Assembly (NCBI GenBank): GCA_003008705.1
Contig: PDUO01000051.1
Coordinates: 290,458-354,457 of the forward strand
From: Pezicula radicicola
Taxonomy: Eukaryota; Ascomycota; Leotiomycetes; Helotiales; Dermateaceae
Direction: 5' to 3'
DNA: 64,000 bases
How positions within the stretch are numbered: the stretch's first letter is position 1; each line of letters begins with the position of its first letter. Positions 1 to 11,017 of the stretch are shown here, piece after piece. Under the pieces are notes generated by a model. The model was not told the DNA's origin. It searched no databases and saw nothing but the letters and a program-made list of their open reading frames with translations. Position numbers and translations under genes: made by a program.

Positions 1-370
1 GAGGATCCTACCAGCGTGTGCTGATTCCATTTTATTTTTCGACCGTTTAGGCCTGGTTGGATCATGGTGTTGAATTCCCTGTAGGCTGCACTGGTGAAGA
101 AAGCATGGCTAGCTTCGAGATTCTCCCAGAGAAGGAGGTAGACAAGGGTATATCGGTCTTCAAATTTTCGTCCTCGCCAAACGGCTTTTAGATATTTTGC
201 TCTGAAGAGAAAGAAAATAAAATGTCAGCTAGAAACGATAGGTGTTTGGGAAGGAGAAAATACTTGAAAAGTAGAGCAAGAGATTCTGCTAAATCCCGGT
301 CAATTTCTGCATCCGTGGGAGTCGGCCGGTGAGGAATGATTATAAGCTGGATGGCTTCAGTGGAAGGCAT
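1..370 (-). CDS. ABM-like (dimeric alpha/beta barrel) protein, 3' end off window
   Basis: The gene runs leftwards and leaves the window. I see exon 1 at 370-264, a 62-nt intron at 263-202 (GTATTT donor, TTCAG acceptor) and exon 2 from 201 to the window edge. The junction keeps frame and joins LLFK to AKYLKAVWRG. The visible protein starts MPSTEAIQLI and later has LLLWENLEASHAFF followed by a YREF turn. That pattern (beta strand, then WE..E.H..F helix) resembles antibiotic-biosynthesis-monooxygenase-like (ABM) proteins. The family call is inference from the pattern only. The product would be a small soluble enzyme or stress protein. It sits divergently beside two SDR genes, so a role in the same small pathway is possible. 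Confidence 0.5.
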
Positions 371-728
371 GATGTGAATTATGGTAATAATTCAAAGTTG
401 AATAGATAGTCTTATCTATTGAAAATTCACCACCAATACTACTACTAAATATTCACAGTCGGCTTCTCTTGCTCGGGTATCCATATCAGCTGTGGTGTAC
501 TCGAGTAGGCGATTGCGGGGTAGTATAAACTGTGCGAAGTTGATCCGGGTAATAGCCCGCGACGCTTCATTTTACGATCACCATAGATAGATTGGTAACA
601 ATGTTATGAATCAACTACTGAGCAAGTGGGTTTCATCGGAAAGAATCTCCCGTTAGAAGCTGTATAAAGTTTCCAATGCGAAGGAAACCCAGAAGCTACA
701 CAGTGTATTTTCACCTTCCAATGACAAA

Positions 729-1623
729 ATGAGTTCAACTTCAACATATAAAACTGATGGAAGTGGTCGCCTCCATGGAAGGGTTGCCATAGTCACTGGA
801 TCGTCATCTGGCATGGGAAGAGCAATAGCTCTCGCACTTGCACGTGAAGGTGCTCACGTCGTGTGCTCGGATTTGAAACCCGAGGCATCTCAACATGGTT
901 TTGAGGAGGACAAGCATATCCCCACTCACGAAGTCATCACCAACAACGGAGGTGTTTCGGCCTTTCAAAAATGCGACATGGGGAAAACAGATGAAGTCTG
1001 GAACCTGATTGATTTTGCCGTCGCTGTAAGTCAAACTTCCCATCTTCAGGAACAGGTGACTAACTTGGAATCAGAAATTTCAGAAATTAGACATCTTAGT
1101 AAATAATGCAGGTCTCTGGATGCCTCTCCGAGACTTTGTTGAAGAAACGGACGAGATGTGGGATTCTATCATGGGAATAAATGGAAAGGGTTGTGCAACA
1201 TCGATGCGGCAAGCCATCAAGCAATTTCTGAAGCAACCAGTTGATCCAAAATCTGGATGCCGAGGACGAATTGTTAATATTTCTTCCTCTGCTGGTATTG
1301 TAGCGATCAGAAGAGAGGCAACGTATGCCGCTAGTAAGGCTGCCGTTTCGATGTTGACACGGAATGTAGCTTTAGATCATGCAAAGGATCAGATTAATGT
1401 CAATGCGGTTTGTCCAGGGGTGGTGAGGACGGCGATGTCCAGCACGAATTTCAGAGACCCAAAGATTATTGGAGAGATGCGAAAGGGAACTCCCTGGCCG
1501 AGGTTAGGGGAACCTCAAGATGTTGCAAATGTGGTGTTATTCCTTCTGAGCGATGAGGCACAATGGGTTACTGGACAGAATATTGCTGTTGATGGAGGGT
1601 TCACCCTCGGAATACCGCTATAA
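729..1623 (+). CDS. Short-chain dehydrogenase/reductase (classical SDR)
   Basis: Two exons, 729-1025 and 1084-1623, joined in phase 0 across a 58-nt intron with a GTAAGT donor and TTCAG acceptor, giving about 278 residues. The Rossmann motif TGSSSGMG is near residues 23-30. The structural NNAG motif lies just after the splice junction, in KLDILVNNAG. The catalytic Tyr and Lys are in YAASK, with the upstream Ser in IVNISSSAG. The C-terminus has WVTGQNIAVDGG, the usual SDR ending. Such enzymes use NAD(P)(H) to interconvert a hydroxyl and a carbonyl group; the substrate cannot be read from sequence. A second SDR follows on the same strand 215 bp downstream, then a transporter relic and a Zn2Cys6 regulator, which suggests a small catabolic or detoxification cluster. 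Confidence 0.9.
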
Positions 1624-1838
1624 TGAGTAAATATCATTCAGATGTGTGAAATGAGATCTTGTTCAGAACTCCGTGAGATCACCGGGAATGATGATCACTT
1701 TGGGATCACAAATAATTAGTCCGAGCTAGTCTACCATGCTTGCTTTAGACTATATAAAGGACACAGAGTTCCCATGCTTGGAGATAAGATTCCGAATATA
1801 ATTATACAATATAAACAGCAACAAGTTTGTACCTCAAT

Positions 1839-2951
1839 ATGGGTCTTGACCTTACAGGGTAGATACCGACCAAACAATCAGGATGAATAAGACTGAAATT
1901 ATCATAGTGTTGCTCTCGTCACAGGAGCTGGAGGATCCATTGGCCGGGCTTGCGTTCTTCAGTTCGCTCGGGATGGAGTGGCCAGAATCGCCGGGCTAGA
2001 TCTCTCCAGCACAGCACTCCAAGAAACTGCCAGAGTACTACAGGAACAGTTCCCAAAAGTCAAGTTTCTCGAATTGGTCATGGATCTTAGTGACGAAGCT
2101 CAGGTTGAAGCTACCTTCAAGAAAGTTGTGGAGAAGTTCGGACGGATTGACTACGCCGTCAACAATGCAGCGGTCGGGTCGCCATTACTTCCAAGTACTG
2201 AGTTGAGTTCTACCACTTTCGATAAGGTTATTAGCGTCAACCTGAAGGGGACGTGGCTTTGTGAGAGAGCTGCTTTGAGGCAGATGATTACTCAAACGCC
2301 GTTAGAGCAGGAACTAGATTCACCGTAAGTATGAGCGAATTCCAATTTACACATTTACTGAAGTACTCTTCACGAATAGTTTGGGCCGTGGCAAGACCCG
2401 GGGCTCGATTATAAATATTGGATCTGTTCTCTCTCATTTGGCTGTCCCCGGAGACGTGATCTACACAATGTCTAAGCATGGTTTGTTGACTACAATGGGT
2501 TTTGGACGCTGATGCTAAACATCTGCAGGTTTAATGGGCATGACCAAGAACGATGCCTTGGATTTTGCAAAGAAGGGAATCAGAATCAACACAGTTTGTC
2601 CTGGGTGAGAAACGTCTCAAATTTAAAGTGTTGGATCACAACAACTGATGATGTAGTTTTGTGGACACACCTCTAGTGACACCGGAAATAAAAGGATTGG
2701 TAAGTGAAATTATTTTTGAAGTTGCCAAAACTTTGTTGATAATAGTAGCTTCAAGCAAACATCGACAAGACTCCCATGGGAAGACTTGCTCATCCCCAAG
2801 AAATTGCAGATGGGGTGGTTTTCTTGGCAAGTAACCGTTCCAGCTACATTACAGGAACCAGCTTGATAGTGAGTTACACCAATCATAGGACATAGATCGT
2901 TGAAGCTGATCCATTCACACGAAGATTGACGGAGGTTATATGGTCCACTAA
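1839..2951 (+). CDS. Second short-chain dehydrogenase/reductase, seven exons
   Basis: Exons at 1839-1858, 1908-2324, 2380-2480, 2529-2604, 2657-2699, 2749-2868 and 2925-2951 join in frame. The start is a 20-nt mini-exon (MGLDLTG); the 49-nt first intron is needed because the frame upstream of [14 protein letters not shown] carries a stop. Motifs seen are TGAGGSIG for cofactor binding, NNAA in place of the usual NNAG, INIGS for the catalytic Ser, and YTMSK for Tyr and Lys. The protein ends IDGGYMVH. The core is complete, so I call it functional. It is not a close copy of the upstream SDR: intron positions and sequence differ, so the pair is more likely two steps of one pathway than a recent duplicate. 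Confidence 0.85.
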
Positions 2952-3370
2952 ATTATCTCAGGATTTGGAGATGACGTTGTTCGCCTATGATAGAGAGGGG
3001 TATATGGTGGGGATGATGGAGAAATACTTGCAATGCTTGAACCGGCCGAGGCCGAGATAAGTACTTAAACCAGTCACTTAGTAGCGTTGCTCAAATCACA
3101 TCCTTGAAAATTCCTACAAAATTGATTCCAAACCCGTCCGGGGTAGTAACCATAGGCCCCGTTGGTCAGAGTGGCCAGACTTTCAGCATTCGACCGAGCT
3201 AGAGATGACCCGACATAACAAAATTCCGCCAGTGACATAACATTAAGACGTGACCTCTGGTCTAAATCCTTGTGGCTTCTGAAATTGTGAGAAGTGTAGA
3301 ACAAAAAAGGTTGTTCGCATCTCATTCTACTAGACTTCCTTGCCTACCTGCACCAATATCAACATTCAAA

Positions 3371-4640
3371 ATGGGTCGCAGATACAATTGGGTGTGTGCA
3401 GCAATAGCTGGGTCTGGCAGCATGCTGTATGGTTACGATACGGCAGTGATAGCTTCGACGTAAGTTCTACTATAAGGCAGTAATTGAGAAGTGTTACGGG
3501 GCTAATATTTGACGCAGCTTTGCCCAGGAAGGATTCATCGCATACTTGTCACCCAGTGCAAACATTCTCGGGTAACAAATAATATTCCCAGAGTGAACGT
3601 ACCTCATACTAACTCTCCTTGCAGTGCCATAGGCTCGAGTTACAACGGAGGTGTAATACTTGGTCTTCTCGTCGTTGCTTTGCTCGCTAGTCGTTTCGGC
3701 CGAAAAAGAACCATTCAAATTGGAGGCTGCATCGGTCTTGTTGGAGCCATTCTTCAAGCCGCAGCTCATAACATTTCTACCTTTTTCGCCGGACGTGTGA
3801 TTGCTGGGGCTGCCAGTGGGGTAATGCTCACTACTGTCAACATCTATCAAGCAGAGATGAGATTGCCCCTCCCAGTCGGCGAGGAGCAATGGTGGCCTTC
3901 CAAATTTTAACTCTAACCATTCCTGGAACACTGGCGAGCTAGGTTGAATATGCTTGTAACTTCTTAACGCCGAGTTCTCATGGTAGGCAGATTTCCAGGA
4001 ATGAGGTGACCAGCTGTTAATTGCTTCTAGGAGATTTCCAATCGCTCTGCAGTGTTTGCTAGCCATCTGTCTTATTCTCGGCTGCTTTTATCTTCCGTTC
4101 TCGCCTCGTTGGTGTAAATTTGTCTTCCAAAATCATCTTGGTTCAAGTTAATATGGGCTTCTCTCACCGAACAACACTCTTGATGTCTGGCATTTTCGGC
4201 ATTTGCAACAATGTAGGAGGGTTAGCAAATCTGATTCTGATAGATAGAGTAGGAAGAAAGAATTCTTTTCCTATCTGGGTTGATTATTCTGTCCGTATGT
4301 CTTGGGATATTCGCAGCCTGCTCAGCCGACCGAGTACGGCCAAACTGGAAACTCCAGTAAGTTTCAAGTCTCCATGGCTGAACCAGAGTGCTGATCGGTG
4401 AACCAGGTTGGGGAAAAGCCGGAATTGGCATGGTGATGGTCTTCATCTTCATCTTTGGAAGTACCTTCGCATCTAATGCAGTTACGGTTATTTTTAGCCA
4501 GACTGCTCCGATTGCTCTCAGCAACATTACATGGAAATTCAATCTCGTCTTCATTGAGTGCAATTTGTTTTTCCTCCCTATTGTTTTCTTCTTTTTCCAT
4601 GAGGTATGTTCACGAATCTTTCTTCAAAAAAGTTCGAGGT
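3371..4640 (+). pseudogene. Decayed MFS sugar transporter
   Basis: The start MGRRYNWVCAAIAGSGS with LYGYDT is typical of fungal sugar porters, as is RFGRKR after TM2. The frame then breaks. At 3854-3863 the 5-mer GAGAT is tandemly duplicated; one copy would read E-I-A-P-P-S-R-R-G, as the family expects. Next, AGC TAG stands where family members have Ser-Trp. The SPRW loop is followed almost at once by NMGFSHRTT, so the large central loop and its neighbouring helices are missing. A run of T near 4268 causes another frame change. Finally VTVIF runs straight into SQTAPIALSN, skipping the usual segment of about 20 residues. Several independent lesions make this a pseudogene rather than a sequencing artefact. 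The intact ancestor probably imported a sugar or related polyol used by the neighbouring dehydrogenases. Confidence 0.8.
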
Positions 4641-5027
4641 CCCTCAATCGTGCGGTTCCTCTGAGCCTCCGTTCTCAAATAATCTGTGCGAAGTTGGTCC
4701 GGCGGCACCGGCATCTACAGTATCTTGGCGTCGTGTTGACCAAAGGGGAGACCCTAACAGGGTACAGTACAGTACGTAGTAGCCGGGGAACCCTGAAGTA
4801 CCCCGCAACAGCCACCTGGAGAACCCCAGTCACCGCTAATTGAAAGGATCCGTTAAGGCACAACCCCCATCACTACTTTTCTTTTTAAATGTTTCCATTC
4901 TCTCCATGAACATTTTGCTGCAATAACTTTTGCTATTTCTCTGGAAATATATACCCCTTTATTTGAACACTTGCGCAATCTGAGCTTTTATTCAGAAACC
5001 AATACGTGAACATTTATCAGAATCAAT

Positions 5028-7667
5028 ATGAATCAGAACGCGGAAGAGAATACTTCCCTCCAAGACGAGAATGAAAACAGAAAACAGCAATCTCTTCTTG
5101 CCTGCGAATCATGTCGCAGGTTAGCATCTTCCCCCATAAACTCGAGAGAATGCAACTAACTATTATATACTTCCAGGCGCAAGATCAAGTGGTTAGTCCA
5201 GCAATTTCAACTATACTCTGATCCAGGTGAAGTCTAACGTTTCCATTTAGCGATCGAGAACTACCCCGCTGTTCCATTTGTATCAAATCACAACAAACGT
5301 GCACTTACCCTGATGGACCACTGAAGCCCGGACCAAAGATAGGTATGTTGCTACCGGGGTTAGCATATCAGTCCCGTAAGTTAAGTGCTGATGAGAAACA
5401 GGAGCCTCACAGCGAGTCTCCAAAAGACAACGGACTGAAGGAGCTCGAATAGACAGGCGGCAGAATTCAACTGCAAGAGAAGAAAATATCCGTACTTCTA
5501 CGGGCTCAAGATCAGCAGAGTCTAGCTGTTCGAGGGATCGTGAGAACGAAAAATCTGCAGACGATGGATTCCTCAACCTCCCGAATCGATTACCATCCAG
5601 TGCGAACTTCGGAAGCATATTCGACTACACCCCTCTCTCACCCGCAACGAGCATCTCGGCAAACACACCCAGATCCGGGATGAGTATTCATAGTTTGTCA
5701 TTCATCATGCACCCATCTCACGAGAATACCTCCGATGCACAGAAACGAATGGATAGAGAGAGTTCTGCAAATGGAGCCGAGAATTTCTCTTCTGATGGAG
5801 AGCCAATTTTGATTGCACGGGCTTGTTATGCGCTGAATATTTCTCCTGATACTCTGTCTAGATTGTACGTGTTCTCGAAAAAGTAGAAAGATATACCTGA
5901 CTGGCTTCAAGAATTGATCTCTATTTCGAAAGAATGACTTCTTTCTCGCTATTTCGACAACCGTATTTTCGAGCGAAGATCTTGGCTATATCCTCATCAA
6001 AACAGCTCAACGCTCTTCTAGCCGCAATGCTTTCTTTCTCTTCGCGATTCGATACCGAGGATACGACGGATGCATCCCGGTCTATACCGACGTCTGAGTA
6101 CTTTTTCGACCTCGCAGTCAAACTCATCGATGAGGCACTTCAAGAGAACGAATCTCCAACGCTTTGCCTCTTACAAGCACTCGCTCTCACTACATTCCAG
6201 CAACTGATCAAGGGGGTCCATACACGAGCTTGGAGGGCGCTAGGGACCTGCGTCCGAGTCGCCTATGAGCTCTATCTCCACCTCATTGATTCCGAAAACA
6301 TCGACCAGAGCGTCCCTGTTAGTGATGCCGAAACAAATAGGTGGTGTCTCGATGAAGAGAAACGTCGAGTCTGGTGGGCAATATGGGAGATGGATACGTT
6401 TGCTAGTACCATTCGACGGTGTCCTACCGCTATAGATTGGTCGCAAAACGAGACGAATCTTCCGGTTGATGATGCATTTTGGTTTCGGGGCGAGTTTCAA
6501 GCTAGCTGTTTTCTCGCGCCGACGCTAATGGAACGATGGAGGACGCTGCAATGTAGTGGGAACCAATCGCCCAAGGCTTGGTTCATTGTTGCGAATTCAT
6601 TGATGAGAGAGGCGCAGCTACTCTCTAGTCCTCGAGGCGTTTTCAGATCGTCAGCTGAAAGGTCGAAGTCTAAAGCCAACACTATGTTTGGAAGTTCGAG
6701 GAAGACTTGCAAGGAGATTTCCCAGAGTCTTGCTATTATTGAGAATGCTCTGCGTTGTTTCCAACTGGCTCTTCCTGCGAGTATGAAATACCGCGATGAG
6801 TATCTGAGCTTTGCGTCGAGTAATGGGAAAGTGGATGAAATTCACCGTCATACGTCGATATATAGCATCCATATCATGATGCAGCTAACTAAATTCATGA
6901 TCTACCATCATGGAGTCTTTGGAGGGGGGAGACGGAAACACTGCCTATCTGATGCATCTGGACAAAACACGCCTCCAAACGAAGCGGCGCAATCAGCGCC
7001 AATTTTCTCAGCACTTGTTACCCTCTCTCCTGATATGGAGGCTCTGAGCAGGTATTCGGATGCAGCTGAGCAAGTTCTCCTGATTGTAAATAACGCCTCT
7101 GAAGACCACATTCAACACGTAAATGCCTTCCTGGCGAGTACCATCTGGCTCGCAGCAGCAGTTCAGCTTGTGTGCAAGGTTTTCGAACCGCCTGGAACGA
7201 ATAAGACTTTGATAGATTCGAATTTTGAGGTCCTAAGGTTGAATTATAAACAGTATGTTGACTACTGGAAGACATCTACTTCGCTTCTGAGGAATCTGGA
7301 TTGTCTGGAGGAACAATTACGGCGGCTGCACTCTCCAAGGACGAGCAATCAAGTCACGAGCCTTGATGACCGGTCTATTCCGTTTAGCTCCAGTGGTCAA
7401 GATGGATCAGAGTCTGCTCCTTATAGAACGAATAATGGGTGGCTACATCAAGCGATCAACATGTGTATTCAAGATACTTCTTTGAGTGCTTCAAATTCAT
7501 ACGAACAATCTCTCTTCGATGGAAATCCATTGCAGATGGGAAATGGAACCATTGAGAATGAAGGAGAATTTGGGTACACGGCTAGCAATACTATGGAGGT
7601 GCTGGAGGGCCTGGCATTCGGGTTGGACTTTGGTACGAGTGTTAATCTGTCCGGCTCTTATGAATGA
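5028..7667 (+). CDS. Zn2Cys6 transcription factor with fungal-specific TF domain
   Basis: Five exons, 5028-5119, 5177-5191 (a 15-nt mini-exon), 5251-5342, 5402-5864 and 5912-7667, give 805 residues. The zinc cluster, ACESCRRRKIKC followed by CSIC and a last Cys, spans about residues 26-56. The spacing C-x2-C-x6-C-x5-C-x2-C-x6-C is complete once the two introns that split it are removed. Residues about 220-400 carry the fungal-specific regulatory domain, recognisable by LIDLYFERM and RRVWWAIWEMDTF. A Ser/Arg/Asn-rich linker lies between the two. It is a nuclear DNA-binding regulator, probably of the SDR/transporter group upstream, since such clusters often carry their own activator; that assignment is inference. 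The stop at 7667 is followed by low-complexity intergenic sequence. Confidence 0.9.
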
Positions 7668-8814
7668 AATGGAAGTTACCAATCAGCTCACGACGTATCA
7701 GCAGCGTTTAGTTTCCATCCGGGAATCTCTGCCCTCTTTATGCCAAAATCACTGTCACCGTCGTTGTGCAGAGCCTCGAAGCGACGACGACAACGCATAG
7801 CTTCGTCAGTCCCAACACCAACAAATCTCTCATTATCATACCCCCTATCCTTCTCATTTTCCGCCACCGCCGCCACCGCTGCCACCGCTACCGCCACCGC
7901 ACTCACAGCCAACACACCATCCTGGAGAGCACAACTATATTAACTAGCAGCCGTAACAAAAACCATCTCAGAGTTGTGCACTTCGTTAAAAGCCAAGTTT
8001 GTTTGTGTCAGCGCCTTCTGGAGCTGTGCGACATTTCCTAGCACCGGCTTGCATATGTGGATGATCTTGCTAAATTCGTTGGTATTATCAACTAATTTTT
8101 TGTTCCTTGTGCTTCGTACTATTTAGTCTACTTATAAGGAAGGCATGTATAAAAGTTTCTAGTTCACAGCTGGGTGGCATACGCTATAGTTTATTAACTT
8201 AGCCTGTAGAAATGGTACTCATTTGTTGTAAGACCAATGACTACGTAGTGCAAAGTTCAAATCTCAACGAAAAACACGTACTGGGTTTATCTCCTTGTAT
8301 ATATAGCAAAAGATAAATAAACCCGCTACAATCGTAGTGATGGTCGTGCTCCTCACCTTTTTATTTTGACTTATAACATTGTAACTCTTCATAATGGGCA
8401 GCAGTATCGTTCCCTTCCATCAAGCATGAACAGGCCCCACGGAATGGGATGTCATGGTATTTTTTTGTGGCGATTGCGGCTCTTTAATGAAGATATTTCT
8501 AAGATAACTGTGCAACCTCAGGCAACCTCTTTCAACCACGTTCTTAGCACCAATGCTCTGTCAATCAGACCGATGTGAAGCTATAGAGTTGCTATTTCCA
8601 TATCCATGCTTAATCTGCTGAGCTTTTTATTTCTGGGTTCCATGCTGTATATCACATTTGAAATCAAAACTCTCGAACTGATCAGCAATTAAATCGTAAT
8701 TGGGAGATAGGCCCTCGTCTCCTCCGTCTATATTGTCTAATCTATTACTATAATCTAATTTAAAGAAAAATGATAGCTTATGTGGAATACGATATTATAC
8801 AGAAGAGCAGCTCT
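7668..8814. other. Intergenic, with CCGCCA-type simple repeat
   Basis: No gene is supported here. A GC-rich simple repeat of CCGCCA/CCACCG units lies at about 7860-7905 and produces spurious open frames on both strands (Ala-rich or His/Arg-rich). The rest is AT-rich spacer between two convergent genes, so the 3' ends of both transcripts should lie here. Confidence 0.6.
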
Positions 8815-10405
8815 CTATATCTTCTTTTTGAGAACGAGTCCGATTTGGGATTGCCTTGAGAGAATCGTAAACACCGCACCCATCAACAAAGTTACACCCG
8901 TGAAGATTTTCAACCCCGAAAACCCACCGTGTTCATGGGTGACTATCGCCCCTCCAATCGGGCTGCCTATTAAAGCTCCAAAGGAAGCTACAGCGTACAG
9001 GACTCCGGTTCGAAGTCCCAGCTCCCGCACGTCAGAGATCTGGGCGACGAGCGCGGCAAGGATGGAGAGACTGGTGCCGGACGCAATGCCATACAGGGCG
9101 GCAAACACAATCACCGATGCATTTCCCTTTGCTGGAAGCCAAAGACCAAGGGATATGATTCCACAAATGATAGTAAAAACAATCATAACATTAAAGACGC
9201 CATATCGATCACCAAGATGACCCGGGATGATTCGACCAAACGTACTAATGAACGCAATCAGATACAGTCTCTATTTCTGAATTGCACTGGGGTGCTTACC
9301 TTGCGGCATTGATTATGGACACGAGGTAGCCGGCCAGATTCTCCGACATGCCCTGTTCTTGTGCCTGGACGATAATATAATTAAAAGGCAAAAAGCCGCC
9401 GAGATAGATCATGAAGCCTCCGACGACCAGCAGTGAAAAGGGGACCTCGGTGAACGGTTTGATGAAGTCGGCTAGCTTGACTGCTCTCTTGGTCGGTGGA
9501 AGTCGGGACTTGATGGCGAGATTGCCGAAAACCAGCAAGCCGAGAAGGAGGAAGGCCGTACTCCGTATGGCCCAGCCGAAACCGATGGAGACCACCAGAT
9601 GCTGGACCATGATAGGGAGAACCACGCCGCCTAAGCTCGAGCCGGAGACCATGATGCCAAAAGCCAGGGCGCGATGCTTGCGGAACCACGTCCCCACTGC
9701 CGCAATGGCTGTTAGAGAGTCAGCGTCAGCGAAATGCGTATGCGAGTCTGTGCCAGGACGACAGGGAGAACGACGGCGGACGGGCACTCACTGGGGAAGA
9801 AGAGAAAACTGCATCCAATTCCGCTACAGACGCTTTGGGCAAGAAAGATCTGGTAGTAGTTGTTGGAGATGGAAGTCATCATGAGGCCAAAGATATGCAT
9901 GAACGAGCCGAAAAGTATCGGCCATCGGGGTCCTATGTGATCGCTCACTCGGCCTGCGACGATTCCCTAACCAGATTGCTTGGTGAGTATGGTATATCAA
10001 TTCGGCTTCATTACAATCTTATGGGAAACACCAAACTTACCCAGAAAAACAACATGAATGATTCAGTCGAGGGAATCCACGCAATGGTACTGGGGGAGTA
10101 TGACTTGAGCTGGTGGGTCTCGTAATAGCTTTGGAAGACGCCGATGCCTATACGAGGAGATACGTGGTCAGTGACGCCTTAGAGACTTGAGATGGGGAAT
10201 CAAAGGCGGTTGGCCTACAGTTGATCCAGCCAAAGCTGGCAAAGATGGTACAAAAACCCCCGGCGACCGCCATCCAGGCGTCGAAGCCTCCATCAGGGAA
10301 TGCAGCTGGGTCTGGGCCGGTGGGAGCAACTTGTCTCGGCTCGTTGCTGTGGTGGTGGTTGTTGTCGTCGTCTAGAGGAGTTGCTTTCTCAATATCACCA
10401 CTCAT
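8815..10405 (-). CDS. MFS monocarboxylate-type permease
   Basis: Five exons on the minus strand, 10405-10219, 10147-10041, 9966-9792, 9708-9300 and 9244-8815, total 1308 nt and 435 residues. All junctions are GT-AG and keep frame. The first 45 residues are hydrophilic with a His run, followed by [15 protein letters not shown] and [15 protein letters not shown], the classic opening of fungal MCT-like (SLC16/MCH) transporters. About 12 membrane segments follow, with [10 protein letters not shown] in the TM2-TM3 loop and [13 protein letters not shown] in the second half. It sits in the plasma or an organelle membrane and should carry a monocarboxylate or related small acid. It shares a 612-bp intergenic region with a divergent Zn2Cys6 regulator, which may control it. 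Confidence 0.9.
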
Positions 10406-11017
10406 GCGTTTCTGGGCGTCGATTTCCTTATCCTGAGACGACGAAGCGCTATAGATGGGTTGCTCGACTTACACGGATGCATCTTCACTAGGAATCATGG
10501 CCGACATATTATTGACAGAGGAGTCGAGGATAGAGAAAAGGGAGTGTGAAGAAAAGATATCAGAACAACAACGGAACGTGGAAAACGGCTTCATTATATA
10601 TGCATTGTTCTATTGTTATATTTGTAAGTGTGTCTCATAAACATCTCATGAATGGATGATGCCACAGCCCCCTGTCGCTTGGGCTCGAAAGATGATGCCG
10701 AAAGGAGCTTAGCGATGGATGCGCTGGTCGCTTACGGCCGGGACTTTTTTAAGCTTCTGCATGTACGGTTATCCGGCACAGCACAGGGCAGCAGGTTAAG
10801 CCTTTTCAAGCATGACTGACTAAGCTTCGCCATTACGTAGGTATGCCCACCAAACGAGGATACGTAAGAAACCTTGACTGTAACTGTCCAGAAACATACA
10901 CACACACACAAAATAAAAAGAAAAAAGTAAGATCCCATTCAGTCTGAAATACACAATTTGCTAGCCGACTGTAATTTCGGAAATCATCATCTCGCCTCAT
11001 ATATAGCAAGCGCCAAA
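10406..11017. promoter_or_regulatory. Shared bidirectional promoter region
   Basis: This 612-bp gap separates the divergent permease (minus) and Zn2Cys6 regulator (plus). It holds a short CA repeat at about 10898-10908 and a TATA-like run (ATATATAGC) at about 11000, just upstream of the regulator's ATG. I see no gene. Zn2Cys6 proteins bind CGG-containing sites, but I cannot single out a convincing pair. Confidence 0.5.

Noticed and set aside
7740..8041. Several overlapping open frames downstream of the first regulator
   Set aside because: They come from a CCGCCA-type simple repeat, have no start context or domain, and overlap each other on both strands.
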